DNA from: Zhengitettix transpicula
Taxonomy: Eukaryota > Arthropoda > Insecta > Orthoptera > Tetrigidae
DNA length: 64,000 nucleotides
Direction of reading: 5' to 3'
Assembly (NCBI GenBank): GCA_037074705.1
Contig: CM073596.1
Location: 18,620,501-18,684,500 of the forward strand
Position numbers and translations under genes: made by a program. The notes beneath the pieces are model-generated. The model saw only the letters and a list, made by a program, of their open reading frames with translations, made no database searches and was not told the DNA's origin. This document shows positions 37,701 to 49,854 of the stretch, piece after piece. The first letter of the stretch is position 1. Each line of letters opens with the position of its first letter.

Positions 37701-38236
37701 TGCGGTCCCGCACCATCGCTCTCCCCAGCCGACCAACACTCACTGACCTCGCCTTCAGCAGCGGTGACATCTAACCGGAGGTCCAGCCTCCACTTCTAGT
37801 TGTCGGAGTTCCTTCCTCGTGGAATCTGCTCCGCGATGACGAGATATCTCTCTCTTATTTATATATCCCGGCTCCCGGAATATTCCCTTGTTTTTCACAG
37901 TTTTTTTCATTACAAGTTCGCCAACAACAACATCTGTTACCGTCCATTCGCTGTGCGAGCCCCTCAACCACTTATATTAAACGTCTCCTTTTAATCTGAT
38001 TGCGTCGTCCATCTGTTACGATGTTTTTATTAGGGTTCCGTCGGTCACACAATTATTTCTAAAAGCTGACAAAATTGCACTAATTATCTGTCCTTCCATC
38101 CGCTAACAGGTCACTTACCCATAATTTTATCATTATCTTTAATGTACACACCACTCAAGCGTCCCTAGTTTCTCAGTTTGTCAACAAATCTGACGAACAT
38201 TAAGGACAGACTTCCTGTCCTTCTGAGCTGGTTATT

Positions 38237-38286
<50 letters not shown>

Positions 38287-41200
38287 AACTTCAATGGTCA
38301 TTTAGGTGAGAGCATAATTTACTCAAACAATGATTTTACAAATGTTAAAATTAGACACACGGCGAGAATTTTTCATTGTATTTACAGATTACGTAGAGCG
38401 GGAATGTTTCCAACCAAACTCTGTTGCTAAAACACCACGTACTAATTTCCAATAGCTGGAATCTTTTGAGTAACGCAATGTTTACCTTCAGCATTATGGC
38501 CTCCGTTCGCGTGCTTCTTTCTTTTGTACCTCGCTACCAGCATTTTGGCTGCTTGTTGGGAAGAATGTCTCCCGGCGTTGTGCAACACAATGCCTTTCCG
38601 AGGCCCAGGACTCTTGGGTTAACTGTGTAAACAAAGACAAACTCCCTGCCCACCCTTAGCTTGGAAAACTTTCATGGTACACTGCGGATGGTTGGCAGGA
38701 CTTGTCCTTGTGTAACTTTCGGAAGTAGCTATGGCGGCAACGCGAACATATATTCGTTGAAAATAAGTATGCGGTGCTTCACGTGGACACTTTCCGTTTT
38801 TGTTGTACGGAAACCAGGATGTAATAGAATTTCAGGTGTGACAAAGTTCGTTGTCACTAGGACAGACTATAGAATGATTTATCGTTCCATATGTGCCGTC
38901 ATAAATTATCAATCCTTTTTCTTGTGTAAATCTAATCGATGTATCAACCTCAGTCTCTATATCCTACCTAATTGTGGTATGTTATTCTTTGCCGCCATTT
39001 TGGTGCTCAATTAATCAGCTATTAAAAAAATTATATTCCTTTCATCATATTTATTTACCTTCATATGCAAAAATGTTTTAATTCCCACTTTATTATATTA
39101 TAATAATAATGTTATATTATACTTATGCATTACAATGGTAATTATCACCACGTTTATTCTGTTCGAACGGAGACATTGATTAAACAATTTCCCCTCAATG
39201 TCTCCCTATTACAGGCTGAGGTATTTTTCGTTTTACTGTAATTTTTTTAACATCTCAAACTTTCGACATGGTTCGGCAATAAGTCGATTTCAGCTTCGAC
39301 CAGCATGATCCAAGCATGCATCGATTCAGGGGCATATTAACTCACGTGCTGCAGCTCATTAATAAATTTAGAGGGAATCATTTTATTAATTTTTAAAGGT
39401 CGGTAATAATTGTGTTTTAACAGTGTGAATTCACACTCTCCCGCTAATCTGGCCAACTGGCTATCTCTGCGCTGAGCACAGAAATTGTCTCTAGAATGAG
39501 AAATGCGCATGCACGGTATTCCGTTTCACCACCCAGAACTGACGAACTGCCTCCTTTCGTCAGTGATCACAATGTTAATATGCGTGAATTGTTCCTAAAA
39601 TTATCTTTTTTTAAAATTATGTACGACGGAAAAAGAGTTTTGTGTGTCAAATTTATGACAGCTTTGTTAGAAATTTTTCCGCTTTTAAAAATTGGACTTT
39701 TCCGCAGATTCTGTAAACGGAATTAGAAATTTATCGTATAAAATGTCGGTTATTTTGCCGCAGAGTATCCTCGGGGGGGTACCTTCACATCTCTCTGGTT
39801 TTTTTTGAACTAAGGTTCCCACATGCCGAGGCACCTCGGATTGTTTTGAGAGGTGTATGTTCCGGGGTCGCAGACCTTGGGCATACGGTAAGGGTTGTCC
39901 GTTATTCCTATTGGAATAGTCGGCCAGCTGCCTCCTAAATTCGTCAAGGCACGGCGAGGGGAAAGCTGCGACCCCACTGATAACCCCTCTCCCGCCATCG
40001 GAAGGGCGTGGGACAAGTACCAAATTCCCGACCTACCTGATGCAGGTTTTTCTAGGGTTTGTCCTGCATTTATTTTATGCGAATGCCGGGCAGGATCCTT
40101 AAACCATAGCCCGGGGGCCCTAGTTAACCCTTGGCTACCTTCCTCCACCCTTCCGCATCCCCCATTTCAAATCCCTTTCCTATGCTATAAGAGGGAGTTG
40201 CCACTATGTGGATTACCCTATACATAGCCTGTCTACACAAAAAAAAGCCGCAGAGTATTACTACATTGAAATATTATTAGTATTTTACGTTGTTATCCTC
40301 GAGAAAATTGTTATGTTGCTTTGGGGGATGTAGCACACAGCTTAAAATAATCCCGAGTCGCCACCAAATCGATTGGCAAAGCTGTCTTCGTGTTGCATAT
40401 TTTTCTCTCTCATTTGGATTGTATTGATCAAGGAATACGAATTATAATAGCGACACGATCTGACTCTCGTTTGTGACGGCCGCAGGTCCCCGAGCGGATC
40501 CGCGCCATGAACGCGAGCGTGAAGCTGCTGTTGATCGTGCGTGAGCCCGTGACTCGCGCCATCTCCGACTACACGCAACTGCGTAGCCACGCAGCCGCCA
40601 CGGCCCTCACGCAACCTCAGCCCCAGCAACTGCAGGTGCGGACCTTCGAGCAGCTAGCTCTCAAGCCCGATGGCTCCGTCAACATGGACTACCGACCTCT
40701 CGCCATCTCGCTGTACCACACCTTCGTGCCGCGTTGGCTCGAGGTAAGCGCTTCTGTACTCTCCGGATCAATTAGATTGACTAATCAATGCATTAAGATG
40801 CTTTTCTCTGCCTACGTAGAGTGGATAAAAACTAAACATTTTTCTGGAACGTTACATAAAATTATTTGTACTAAAATATCCGTCCAGATCATGTGGTCCT
40901 GCGAAATTCCAATACTCAAAAAATCTTTCTGACTGTTCATTATTCTCGCTTACATTTGGAAGTTCAGGATGTTACCCATTTGCTGTCGCTTCTACTTCAT
41001 CTCGTCTAATGACGATGAGTAAAAAGAGCCAATCAGTTTCACACTTTTCCTTAGTAAATACCGTAGATTAATCTTGTTGCCAGCTCAACGCTGAGACCGT
41101 GCTTAATTTCATCCTCATACGAAAGATTGGTAACCAGTTATAACCTGTGATGAAAAGCTAACACAATAATTTGTTGTCTTTTGACATTTTTGCTGTATTG

Positions 41201-41722
41201 GTCTGAAAATTTAAACAAAACTCGAATTAACCTAACCAACAGTCATGCATGTCGTGTAGAAATTTGCTGAACATCAATCCACTTGTACGCGTGACCAAAT
41301 CCAGCTCCAGCTAGACTCGCTGCCATTACTCCGACTCATGTCTGTTCCGAGAATGGTATTCGTCTTTGATCCTATGAAAACGCCACAATTGAGTTACATG
41401 TGTGCAGGTGTTTGACCGCGGCCAGATGCTGGTGGTCAACGGCGACCAGCTGATCGAGGACCCGGTGACTCAGCTGCAGCGCATCGAGCGCTTCCTGGGG
41501 CTGGAGCCGCGCATCGGCAGGCACAACTTCTACTTTAACCGCACCAAGGGCTTCTTCTGCCTGCGTAACGACACTGCGGACAAGTGCTTGCGGGACAGCA
41601 AAGGTCGACGCCACCCACGCGTCGACCCTCGCGTCGTGACCAAGCTGCGGCGCTTCTTCAGCGAACACAACCAACGCTTCTACGAGCTCATGGGCGAGGA
41701 CTTGGGTTGGCCCGAGCAGTGA
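30409..41722 (+). CDS. HS3ST: Heparan sulfate glucosamine 3-O-sulfotransferase (3 coding exons, 363 aa)
   Basis: This Golgi type II membrane enzyme transfers sulfate from PAPS to the 3-OH of glucosamine in heparan sulfate. Exons 30409-30927, 40486-40743 and 41408-41722 join in phase 0 at both junctions. The protein has a short cytoplasmic tail, a signal-anchor segment at about residues 24-43, a Gln/Ala-rich stem, and then the sulfotransferase domain. The 5'-phosphosulfate loop is [10 protein letters not shown] (104-113). The likely catalytic Glu is E131 in EVHFFD. EKSPSYF is at 163-169 and the 3'-phosphate motif [15 protein letters not shown] at 190-204. A Cys310/Cys319 pair matches the family disulfide. 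Length fits the family. The C-terminal half (KCL..SKGR.HP.VDP) resembles vertebrate HS3ST5 most, as I recall it, so an HS3ST1/5-like (insect Hs3st-A type) assignment is likely but not certain. An acceptor-like TTTGCAG ends at 30395, so a 5' UTR exon or a longer N terminus is possible. Confidence 0.93.
30999..32519. mobile_element. Non-autonomous long-TIR DNA element, 1.5 kb, in HS3ST intron 1
   Basis: Inverted arms of about 205-215 bases (30999-31215 and 32316-32519) match closely: ATAG(C/T)CAATACAGACAAAA, TAATATAAATACCACAC, AAGAGCCTAGAGAAACACAA, AAAGCGACGAAAACG. The 1.1-kb centre has no recognisable transposase. The insert begins only about 70 bases after HS3ST exon 1. Confidence 0.82.
33870..34741 (-). 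mobile_element. LTR-like insertion in a TA microsatellite (HS3ST intron 1)
   Basis: An 872-bp segment with TGTAATACTAAC at its left end and ATCACCACA at its right end interrupts an AT dinucleotide run: (AT)n lies directly on both sides. Read on the - strand it ends GTTAGTATTACA and holds TTGGAGGCCCGATAGGCGG, matching the two LTR-like segments at 17.0 and 23.1 kb. No internal retroelement genes adjoin it. Confidence 0.5.
34742..34779. repeat. AT dinucleotide microsatellite
   Basis: Uninterrupted (AT)n of about 38 bases, directly against the end of the LTR-like segment 33870-34741. Confidence 0.9.
37025..38239 (-). mobile_element. Solo LTR of about 1.2 kb in a TA microsatellite (HS3ST intron 1)
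   Basis: The ends are perfect inverted 9-mers, TGTAATAAC at 37025 and GTTATTACA ending 38239, inside an AT dinucleotide run present on both sides. On the - strand a TATA box (GATATATAAATAAG, about 37856-37869) is followed by GTCATCGCGGAG and GGAAGGAACTCCGAC. Two direct copies of the CGCTCTCCCCAGCCGACCAA block lie about 127 bases apart (about 37595 and 37719, + strand). Polyadenylation-type ATAAAATTG lies further on. No primer-binding site or gag/pol adjoins, hence solo LTR. Confidence 0.65.
38240..38284. repeat. TA dinucleotide microsatellite
   Basis: (AT)n of about 45 bases directly against the solo LTR end. Confidence 0.9.
39757..40258 (+). mobile_element. Short retroposon copy H inside HS3ST intron 1, 12-bp target-site duplication
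   Basis: Element 39769-40246 (478 bases) is flanked by GCCGCAGAGTAT at 39757-39768 and 40247-40258. It lies about 230 bases before the acceptor of HS3ST exon 2, in the same orientation as the gene. Its sense ORF extends to 110 codons. Confidence 0.88.
40486..40743 (+). CDS. HS3ST: HS3ST coding exon 2: 3'-phosphate-binding region
   Basis: Begins VPERI right after the acceptor CGCAG at 40485 and ends RWLE before the donor GTAAGC at 40744, both phase 0. It codes residues 174-259, with Arg192 and Ser200 as the expected 3'-phosphate contacts, and a Gln/Ala-rich loop not seen in the vertebrate enzymes. Confidence 0.92.
41408..41722 (+). CDS. HS3ST: HS3ST coding exon 3: C-terminal sulfotransferase fold and stop
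   Basis: Starts VFDRGQ after the acceptor GTGCAG at 41407 and ends with TGA at 41720-41722. It codes residues 260-363. RWLE|VF replaces the usual RWLxxF with no residue lost or gained, which supports the splice. It carries the conserved FYFNRTKGF stretch and the two cysteines. Confidence 0.93.
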   Translation: MFDRGQMLVVNGDQLIEDPVTQLQRIERFLGLEPRIGRHNFYFNRTKGFFCLRNDTADKCLRDSKGRRHPRVDPRVVTKLRRFFSEHNQRFYELMGEDLGWPEQ

Positions 41723-42106
41723 GCAGCAATACCCAGGGTCGCAGGTTCCCCAGTGACACCCCAATAACAGTGCCGAGTCGTCAAACCGTAGCTTCACTTC
41801 AACAAATCTCATGCACATATACAGGGTGTAAGGAGTGTCGCTCCTGACATTTCATAGCTAACTATGAAAGAAAACGTTTTTTTTACCAATAAGCTATTGA
41901 TCGCTTCCGTCTGTTGAGATTCAACCAACAGAGTTTCGGCCGCTAAATTTTTCGATGTACAGTGTTCGGAATTATAAGAGAAAAACTGTTCAAAAATAAT
42001 TAAATATTGGAAAAAACAAATTTTACGGCCAAATTACAGGAATATGAACCAAGAAAAATATAAGCATTATAATGCTCCTTACAGCCTGTGTATTAAATAT
42101 GAGCAA

Positions 42107-42112
42107 AATAAA
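42107..42112 (+). terminator. Candidate polyadenylation signal of HS3ST
   Basis: AATAAA lies about 385 bases after the HS3ST stop codon, in AT-rich DNA. It is the first canonical hexamer I noticed downstream. Such hexamers are common in AT-rich sequence, so this is only a candidate. Confidence 0.3.
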
Positions 42113-42119
42113 TTCAAGT

Positions 42120-45100
42120 CAATATTTTGTTGAAATCCGGATCTTTTTTTGCATAACATAATTTAGTATAAAATTGTGAACGTCGCAAACTTTTCCCTTT
42201 ACGGAAATGTCCAAGCTAATATAAATCTAGACGCACTTGCGTCCGGAAATTTCTACACGTTTGAATAGAACCAACGGTTGGTAGATGTAGACCCCTTAAT
42301 TTGTAGCTGCGAATGCAGAAAGCCAAACTTCTAATTAAATTATCGGTACAGCAAAGGCCAGTCATTAGGAACAAATATTTCCTTTGGACGGCGTGTGAAA
42401 TTTCCATAGATAATATGCAAACTGCCTCAAGTTTCCCCTTTCAGACAGTTTTTGAGAAAATTTGGAAATGTTCAAAAGAAGCAAATTCGTTCTATTCGTT
42501 GTCAAACACAATCCCAAAGGAATGTCGAGTAACAGGTTTTGATGTTAACTTCTGTGATTGTCAATTTTTGGATTGTAACAATTCCAAGATTTCTCGAGAA
42601 GCTGTTGTGAGATCACTTTGAAAAAAAAAGTATGAAATGTGATATTATTAGTCAATTCATTTAATAAAGGGGCTGGGAATGAAAACTAGCCCTTTCTCAA
42701 TCTGTTATGGCAAAATAATTGGGACAAAGCACAGAGATGACCTTAAAAATCAGGCCAAAAATCAAAAAGGTGGAACCTGCGCCCTTACTACGGATCATAT
42801 TGGTCCATGCTTATTATTAAATATATTAAGTACGTTTACATAAGAGTATATTTTTATAATCCATATTGGAAGTTGTTACTGACTGTTAACTCGACGGACT
42901 CTCAACTAACCTGTAAACTACTGCTACTTGTTAACTGTTACCGTACTTCAGAGGGGGTCGTATCAAAGGGAATCCCCCGCCGAAGTTCAATCTAAACCCG
43001 ATCCCCTTTCCAACCCTTGATCCTGCACTCCCGTACAGATAATGGGACGTCAGTTGTGTTGGAAATGCCTGGACACAATGACGTATCATCTGCACAATTC
43101 TCAGTGCATCCCTTAATTCAGGTTCTTTGATTAAACGAATTTTTCACATTGTGTGTCCTTGGTATATTTGGAAGAAATACATTGGTGGAGCAATGAGGTA
43201 AATGTGAACTTGGTTACATGGACACCATAATTCAGTGAATGCAGAGAAATTGTCACAAACATTTTTCTTGTATTGCTTAATCAAAGCAGGGATACCACAC
43301 AAATTCCAACCAATTTCAAAATAACTATCTCGTGATGTTCAAGGAAACCTTGGGAGAAAGACGTTTGATCTGAGAGAAAAAATCACAATGAAGCTATGCA
43401 ATGTGAATTGTGAAAGTTATTTTACATCTATTTTCCATAAAAAAAATATTTAACATAAATTACACGTATGATTAGATATAATTTTATTAATATATAAAGC
43501 ACTAAGCTAATCTAAGCAGAAATTTCTACAAAATACTCTATATCGCCATTGCTTCATTGTTGAAACGATATTCTTGCACAAGTGATAGAAAATTCACGAC
43601 ATTTGAGAGACTTGTTCAGTATTATTCTCTTGTTGCCAAAACAGTTACTTGAAAAAATGTAAATATTACGAGTTTTAATTGCTAATATAATGTTTGTACA
43701 AGGGATTGTTTTATAGATAATTAGTACAACGAAATTAAGCGCAAATCTTCTATAATGTGCTTATTTTACTCTTTGTATAAAATCTTGGCGGCAGTTTAAA
43801 ATACTTTAATATTTCTACTTGTTCCGTTTCTTTTCGGTCAGCTACTAGTGCTTGTATTTTTGGGGGTAGGAAAAGATTTAAAGTAGAGAAAGTTTGTTTT
43901 TTCAATCAATCTTCTCATTTTTCAGAACAAATCCATGTCAGCGTATGGGTAACACGACGTTATTTGTATTAAATGACTAATATCTAAAAGAAGATTCTGG
44001 ATTAGTTATTTTTTTATTGTATTATTAAATCTTGATTATGAGTTTTCTTTTACTATGTTTGTAATGTAATCGTTGTACGTTATGTATTAGAGATGAAGTG
44101 ATGCGACTGATTTTCTTTAAAGAAAGCTTTACTATTCGTCTCCATTTATGTTTTCCTTTTTCCATTCTTCACGTTTCCACGTTGAAGCCGGTGGTTCCTT
44201 TAGTGATGTAATCATGGAACCCCTCAGAAGTACGGCGATAATAGGGAGGCGTCTCTTGCTCAGACTGTGACAGAAAATGTGTGTTTGATTGAATCTTGAC
44301 TGACAGGTAGAGTGATACGAGAAAGACTCAGCACCTCGACACTGCAGCTGCCATTTTTGTTCGTGTAAATTTTCGAAAGCACCGTGGCGGCTAATAATCC
44401 CTCATTGGCTTTAAAAAATAAACAATATATTATGAATTTTAGTCGAAGGCTATAAGTAGTAAATTGAAATATCCAGAGATGGATGTCGGCACCCTTTCCC
44501 GTCCAGTTCAATGAATCTACGTAGTGAGAACAAAATTTTTATGGAATAAGTACAAAAAAATTAATTAAATTTTGGAGCATTCGAAATATTAAAACCCAAA
44601 ATATGGTCAGTTAATCCATATTTAGGTTAGACATTTTCGTTTGGCTACAAATGCAGCTTTAATAAATTGAATAAGCCCTGATAGCAAACATGTGATTAAA
44701 CATAATGAAAAAATGCCTTCAATTCATGCACAAAACTAAAAAAAAAATTATATGCAGTTTTGTTACTGCTAAAAATACATTGTCATTATTTGATTGTTGT
44801 ACTTACTGTGGTTTTACTTGAACATTTTCTGAATCAACATTCGTATGTCCATCACAAATATTTAAACAGACACATGGTGGTGCCTTATTCATATGTTGTC
44901 TTTTTTATTTTTGTCTTCAAATAAACAGTTTTGTAATTCGAGCGTTGTCCATGAAAGTTATTGCTATATTATATCAAAATTGTATATTACTTAAGATTGG
45001 ACTGCCATTTGATAGTTTTCTCCATTTTACGTATATTTGTTCCAATGATACTAGTCTAAAAGATCATTTCTACTATTACCAGCTCTAATTTTGTTCCTCT

Positions 45101-48100
45101 TGCTTGGTTCAAATCACACCAAAGTAGATAAATATTTCATACTAAGGAATGAGTTCACTTCTGTTACTTCAATATTTTGGTGTTTTTATACACCACTAGT
45201 TAAAACCACTTTCTTTACATTGTTCTGCACTAACGGCATTCCATCTGTTCCAATCGTCAGCCATTGTTCTGTAAGTGAACAATTATAATGACATTTACAG
45301 CTATATCTTCATTTTAATTCATCCTTATCATTCATCAATATTTTCTATCTCCAGGGCTACAACCTTAGTCATATGAAACTATTAATTTTATTGATCAAGA
45401 GCTACCATTTTTTTCCAGTTTTAATGCTAATTTATCAGGAACATATTTTAATAATTAATATCAATCATAAATAACTTTGACTCAGTTTATTATTTTAAAT
45501 ATCCTCACCCAAATTGTCAAAATGTGTCTGGAATTCCTGATTAAATTTAAACATGGATATCAAAAGTGAATTTTAGTTTATGAGCCTTATTTTACTATTG
45601 GTGTGTTTTTATAATAAAAAAATTATATTTATAACAAACATTATAGTTTCAGTATTTTAGTTTATTAGTGAATTAAGTTCATATTGTTTCACTTGCAAGA
45701 CACAAAAGAAAAGAAGAAAGTGTTCTAAGAAATTGCCCATCTAGAGATGGTTACTGCAAGTTTTAGAGTCCCATTATGGCTTATTATTATGTTCTGCCAA
45801 AATTACACCAATTTTTGCACAATATGCAGAGTGCAATACATAATCTTTATAATTGATTGGTTGTGAGCAAGAATCATTAACCTAGTTTCAAATATTTCAA
45901 TTCTGGATTACTCTTAGATTAAGAAACACCAACAATCGTGCCTGGGTGCATTGAAGAATGGGTGAGTTTTTGGTGTGAATGTCGTCAATTTTAGAATGAA
46001 TGTATAATGAGACACAGAGTATGACTAATATATTTTATTTTTGATAGATTTAATTCAGTTAATACTGATTTTTATAAAAGTGTATTCTATAATATTTAAT
46101 TTCCTGTAAAAATATTGTGCATATACTAAAAATAAACGCAGCAAAAATGAAGCAATACTGTAAAAAAATACTTTTTTAAACTTTTTCAAGAGAGACGTCT
46201 CCCTCACAAATTTATATAAGTTTTAAGTGTTTTAAATTGTGTGTATTGTAAAAACTAAAGCATTACTAGTGAAAAAAAAAACAAGAAAAAAAACTTGAAA
46301 CCAAACATATCATAATTAAGACTAATAAGCAATATGCTATAATTTATCTGAAACATATCATTACTGACTGTCAAGAAATATATATTATATATATAGATTT
46401 AAGTATATTGTAAATAACATTTACAGCAGAAAAGCAAGCAGCAATATAATAATAAATTTAAGGATGAGAATATGTATATTGTCATAAATATAATTATAGG
46501 TACAAAATATAACTAAAGATATATCATTGTACTTTCTCAATTTTGTGGACTCAGGAAATATGATAAAGTGCTAATCGTTCTCATACGGTGCAGATAAATA
46601 TACAAACAACAATACATATCATAATATACATATCTCTTACTCTCCTCATTTGAGAAATATTCTACACTTAAACTGGCTAAATTTAAGGGGGGGAAAGGTT
46701 TGTGTGGAGGAGGTTCAGAAAAAACAATTTTTAATGTCATACGTGCATAATAGTCAAAATTAAGTAGAGTTGTTGCCTAGTATATAATTATTTTATTAAG
46801 GAGCTCTTGTATTTTGTTGTATTATCAAGGTTGCAGGGCTGACAGTAAGTGAGGCAGCTGAGTAGAAATTTGAATAAAACACTAATAAATAAAAACTGGA
46901 AGATAGATTGAAAAGAAAGATGCTAATAGTTTAATGCTGGTAGTAAAACTATGAACTTTGCTCCATTTGCCTCGTATTTTGCATAAAAATAATTAAAAGT
47001 GTATGTTTTAAAATTACGTATAGTATGAAATTATTTGTTTTTTTGTATAGAAATTTGATTTTGATGACAATGGCAGATGGTACTAATTAATTGAAAAATC
47101 ACTTTTTCTCATAACACAAAAAATAGTTTTAGCTTTCTTTCACGACATTTTCAAAAAAGTCTGATATTCTTTTAAAGTCCTTGAATAAGAGATAAAATTT
47201 CAATAAGTGAAAACTAGAGTCAGAATGAGTAGTGTTAACTAATAATTTTTAAATTATGTAGTACTTACAAAATAAACCTTATGTATGCATTTTAGCATCA
47301 CATTATCTTTATTTATGAGGCATGAATAATTTGTCACTTATAAACTGCAAAGAAAAACCTTCATAAGTTTTAAGATAATAGTAGTTATAATGAGGAATTT
47401 ATTTACATAAAAATAATTTGTAATGAAAATTGTAAATGTGTGCTGCAACTTAAATACAAAGTTTGATAAATTTTTAACTCTTTATAACAATGACCAGGTT
47501 ATATAGATATTAATTAAGAACATAGGCCTACTTATAAATATTTAGGTAAATTGTATAACATGATTTTTTTTGCAATTTGGTAGTTGTAACATTGAGAAGA
47601 TTGCTTTAATATGAAATAAGTTACATTTAATTAGAAGGATTAGAAGAACTTAGTAGTTCAAGTATTCTCAATGTAACAACCGCTTAATAAAGACTATATA
47701 TTTTAAATTTTAATATATCCCTCTAATTGATGGCATTGTAATTGAACTCTTTAATATTTTTGGTACACAATATAGTTATTTACATAATAAAAAATTGTAT
47801 GAGATCTGGAAAATTTTAATGTAGAAAAATTAGAGTATGACATCCTAGATTCTTGAGGCAATTGAGTGACTATTGTTATTTATGGCTGGTAAAAATGATA
47901 TTGTTTTAATATGACCAATCCAAAGCCCCACTCCTAAACCAATAATAAGCATACATACAGCCTTTGTTTTCATAAATCCTTTTTTTTTATCAATATTATA
48001 AGCATACTAAATGAAATGGTTCATAGAGAAAAAGACAAAACTGTCCACATCTTATATGTTACCTGTAAGTACAACTAATGTGAACCAGTAAGTTTTGCCT

Positions 48101-49852
48101 CACCTATTGCCATCTTACCTCTGTACCAAAGGATACATACAAACTGCTTTAAACTGTAATGTGATAAACTAAATATGAATAATTGTTCCTTTTTAATATT
48201 GGCTTGTACTGGTATTTAACAGTTACTTAAGTCTACAAAGGTGTTTTACACACCACATGTGACCTCTTGTTTGTGGTCCTTCCTGCCTAAAAAGAATCTA
48301 CAAAACCTTCAATGCTGAATTTTGACATCCATCCTAATCTCTACACTACTTATCCAATTTGCATAATTACAATATTAAGCCAGGACAGAACAAATATTCT
48401 GTTTAAAATGAACACTGTATATACTATTACTTGCATATGACATTAATACTTAGGTTTTTTTAGAAGGATAGGAATATAACCTCCTTAAGAAAGCTTTAAA
48501 TATGTTTAACAAACAATAAGTTGCGGGACAGTTAAGTCTTGGAAAAATGTTAATGGCACAATTAATTTTTAATTGATATATGTTTACTTTTCATTAATAT
48601 TTTTCAAAGAGAATTAAGCATCAAAATCTCATAAAATGTTAAACGAACAGCAAAATTGCTTGCTTTGTGAAGGATGAGACTTAAAACTATATGCAACGTA
48701 TGGGCATACTGCACACAAAGAAAATATTTAAATAAGAATCATCTTAATCTTCATTTAATAAAATAATCTCTTTTGTATTATCAGTAGCACTGTATTTTGG
48801 ATTAATTGATAAAGTAGTTTTGCTGTTCGGTGAATAGAGGCAGATGTCTAACAAACTGGTTTTCTTTTTTCTACTTATCAACCAACTCTCTGCTTCTCTT
48901 CCTCAAGTCCTGTGTTTTTCCTATTGGTGCTTTTTTCCTTCTCTCATAACTCTCTCAAAACTTTCAAAAAGAAGTGAGCTCGTTTTTGAATGTGCTTTCT
49001 ACCTGCTTATGTATATATTTTAGTAAATGTTGTTACTATATGCAGAAATACTTTTAAAAGTGGACTATTGAAATCTCAAAGTCTTTGTCTCCTAGTCTTG
49101 AAATTTCTTCAAAATAAATATGAGATTAATTTTTGGAAGATGTATATTCATTTGAATCTCTTAATTTGTTTCCTTTTCCTAAATTTTTAAAACCTATATT
49201 TCATAACATAAAAATTCTGAATTATTTTCAAGTATATTTACATATTTTAAATGGTACCCAAATGAAAACTGATTGGAATATGCTAATAAATATTTCACCA
49301 GAATTAAAAACATAATGATAAAAAAAATGACTTCAGCTAAGTATGGAGAATGATGTCGATTAACATGATTTTGTGTGGCAAATCAATAGGACTTTTGCAT
49401 CAAAGAATACTTGAGCCTCATGCCCTGAATCACTTTAGGATATTGAAAATATAAGTCAAGGATAAAAAGGAAAGTCTTAAGTCGCAGTATACGAGACATA
49501 TATCATCAAATTGGTCATATAAAGGATTTTCAATCCACAGGGTTATCACTCCATTTGCAAGATAACTATTTTTGTGTTTTTGTATCCAAAACCTGTAACA
49601 ATGAATTCCCCATATAGCAATTTCTTGCAACTCTAAACACTGTATTATATCACAAAGTTGTGGTATCGTAGACTATTTAATTACACACTGCCAAAGTTTC
49701 CAGTTTTCACACTATGTACATCACTATGATGTCAGAGCCCTCAGGCTGGTTTATTAGCCACTTTTACAATACCTCAAGACAGAAAAAGGTATAAACCAAA
49801 CGATGACAGTTTAGTAATGACAAAGTATTAGTCTGTTAAAGGTATATGAATC
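42120..49852. other. Long gene-free, AT-rich region
   Basis: Apart from the hairpin at 47583 I see no gene, RNA or repeat family. From about 44600 the sequence is extremely AT-rich, of low complexity, without frames above 70 codons. A long 3' UTR or non-coding RNA of a gene outside the window cannot be excluded. Confidence 0.5.
47583..47680. repeat. Short inverted repeat (16-bp perfect arms), hairpin
   Basis: GTTGTAACATTGAGAA at 47583-47598 pairs exactly with TTCTCAATGTAACAAC at 47665-47680, leaving a loop of about 66 bases that pairs only partly. Either a minimal MITE or a transcribed hairpin. Confidence 0.6.
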
Positions 49853-49854
49853 GT

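Larger units (their letters stand above)
30928..40485 (+). other. HS3ST intron 1 (9558 bases), loaded with mobile elements
   Basis: It holds the 1.5-kb TIR element, two LTR-like insertions in TA repeats and retroposon H. The remaining stretches (32520-33869, 34780-37024, 38285-39756) show no recognised gene. The longer frames at 34994, 36349 and 38661 (107-136 codons) have no motif. Confidence 0.7.

Noticed and set aside
38661..39014. 117-codon + strand ORF in HS3ST intron 1
   Set aside because: Cys/Arg-rich without motif; no splice signals or repeats to support it.
41372..41818. 148-codon - strand ORF over HS3ST exon 3
   Set aside because: Antisense shadow of a GC-rich exon; no independent motif.
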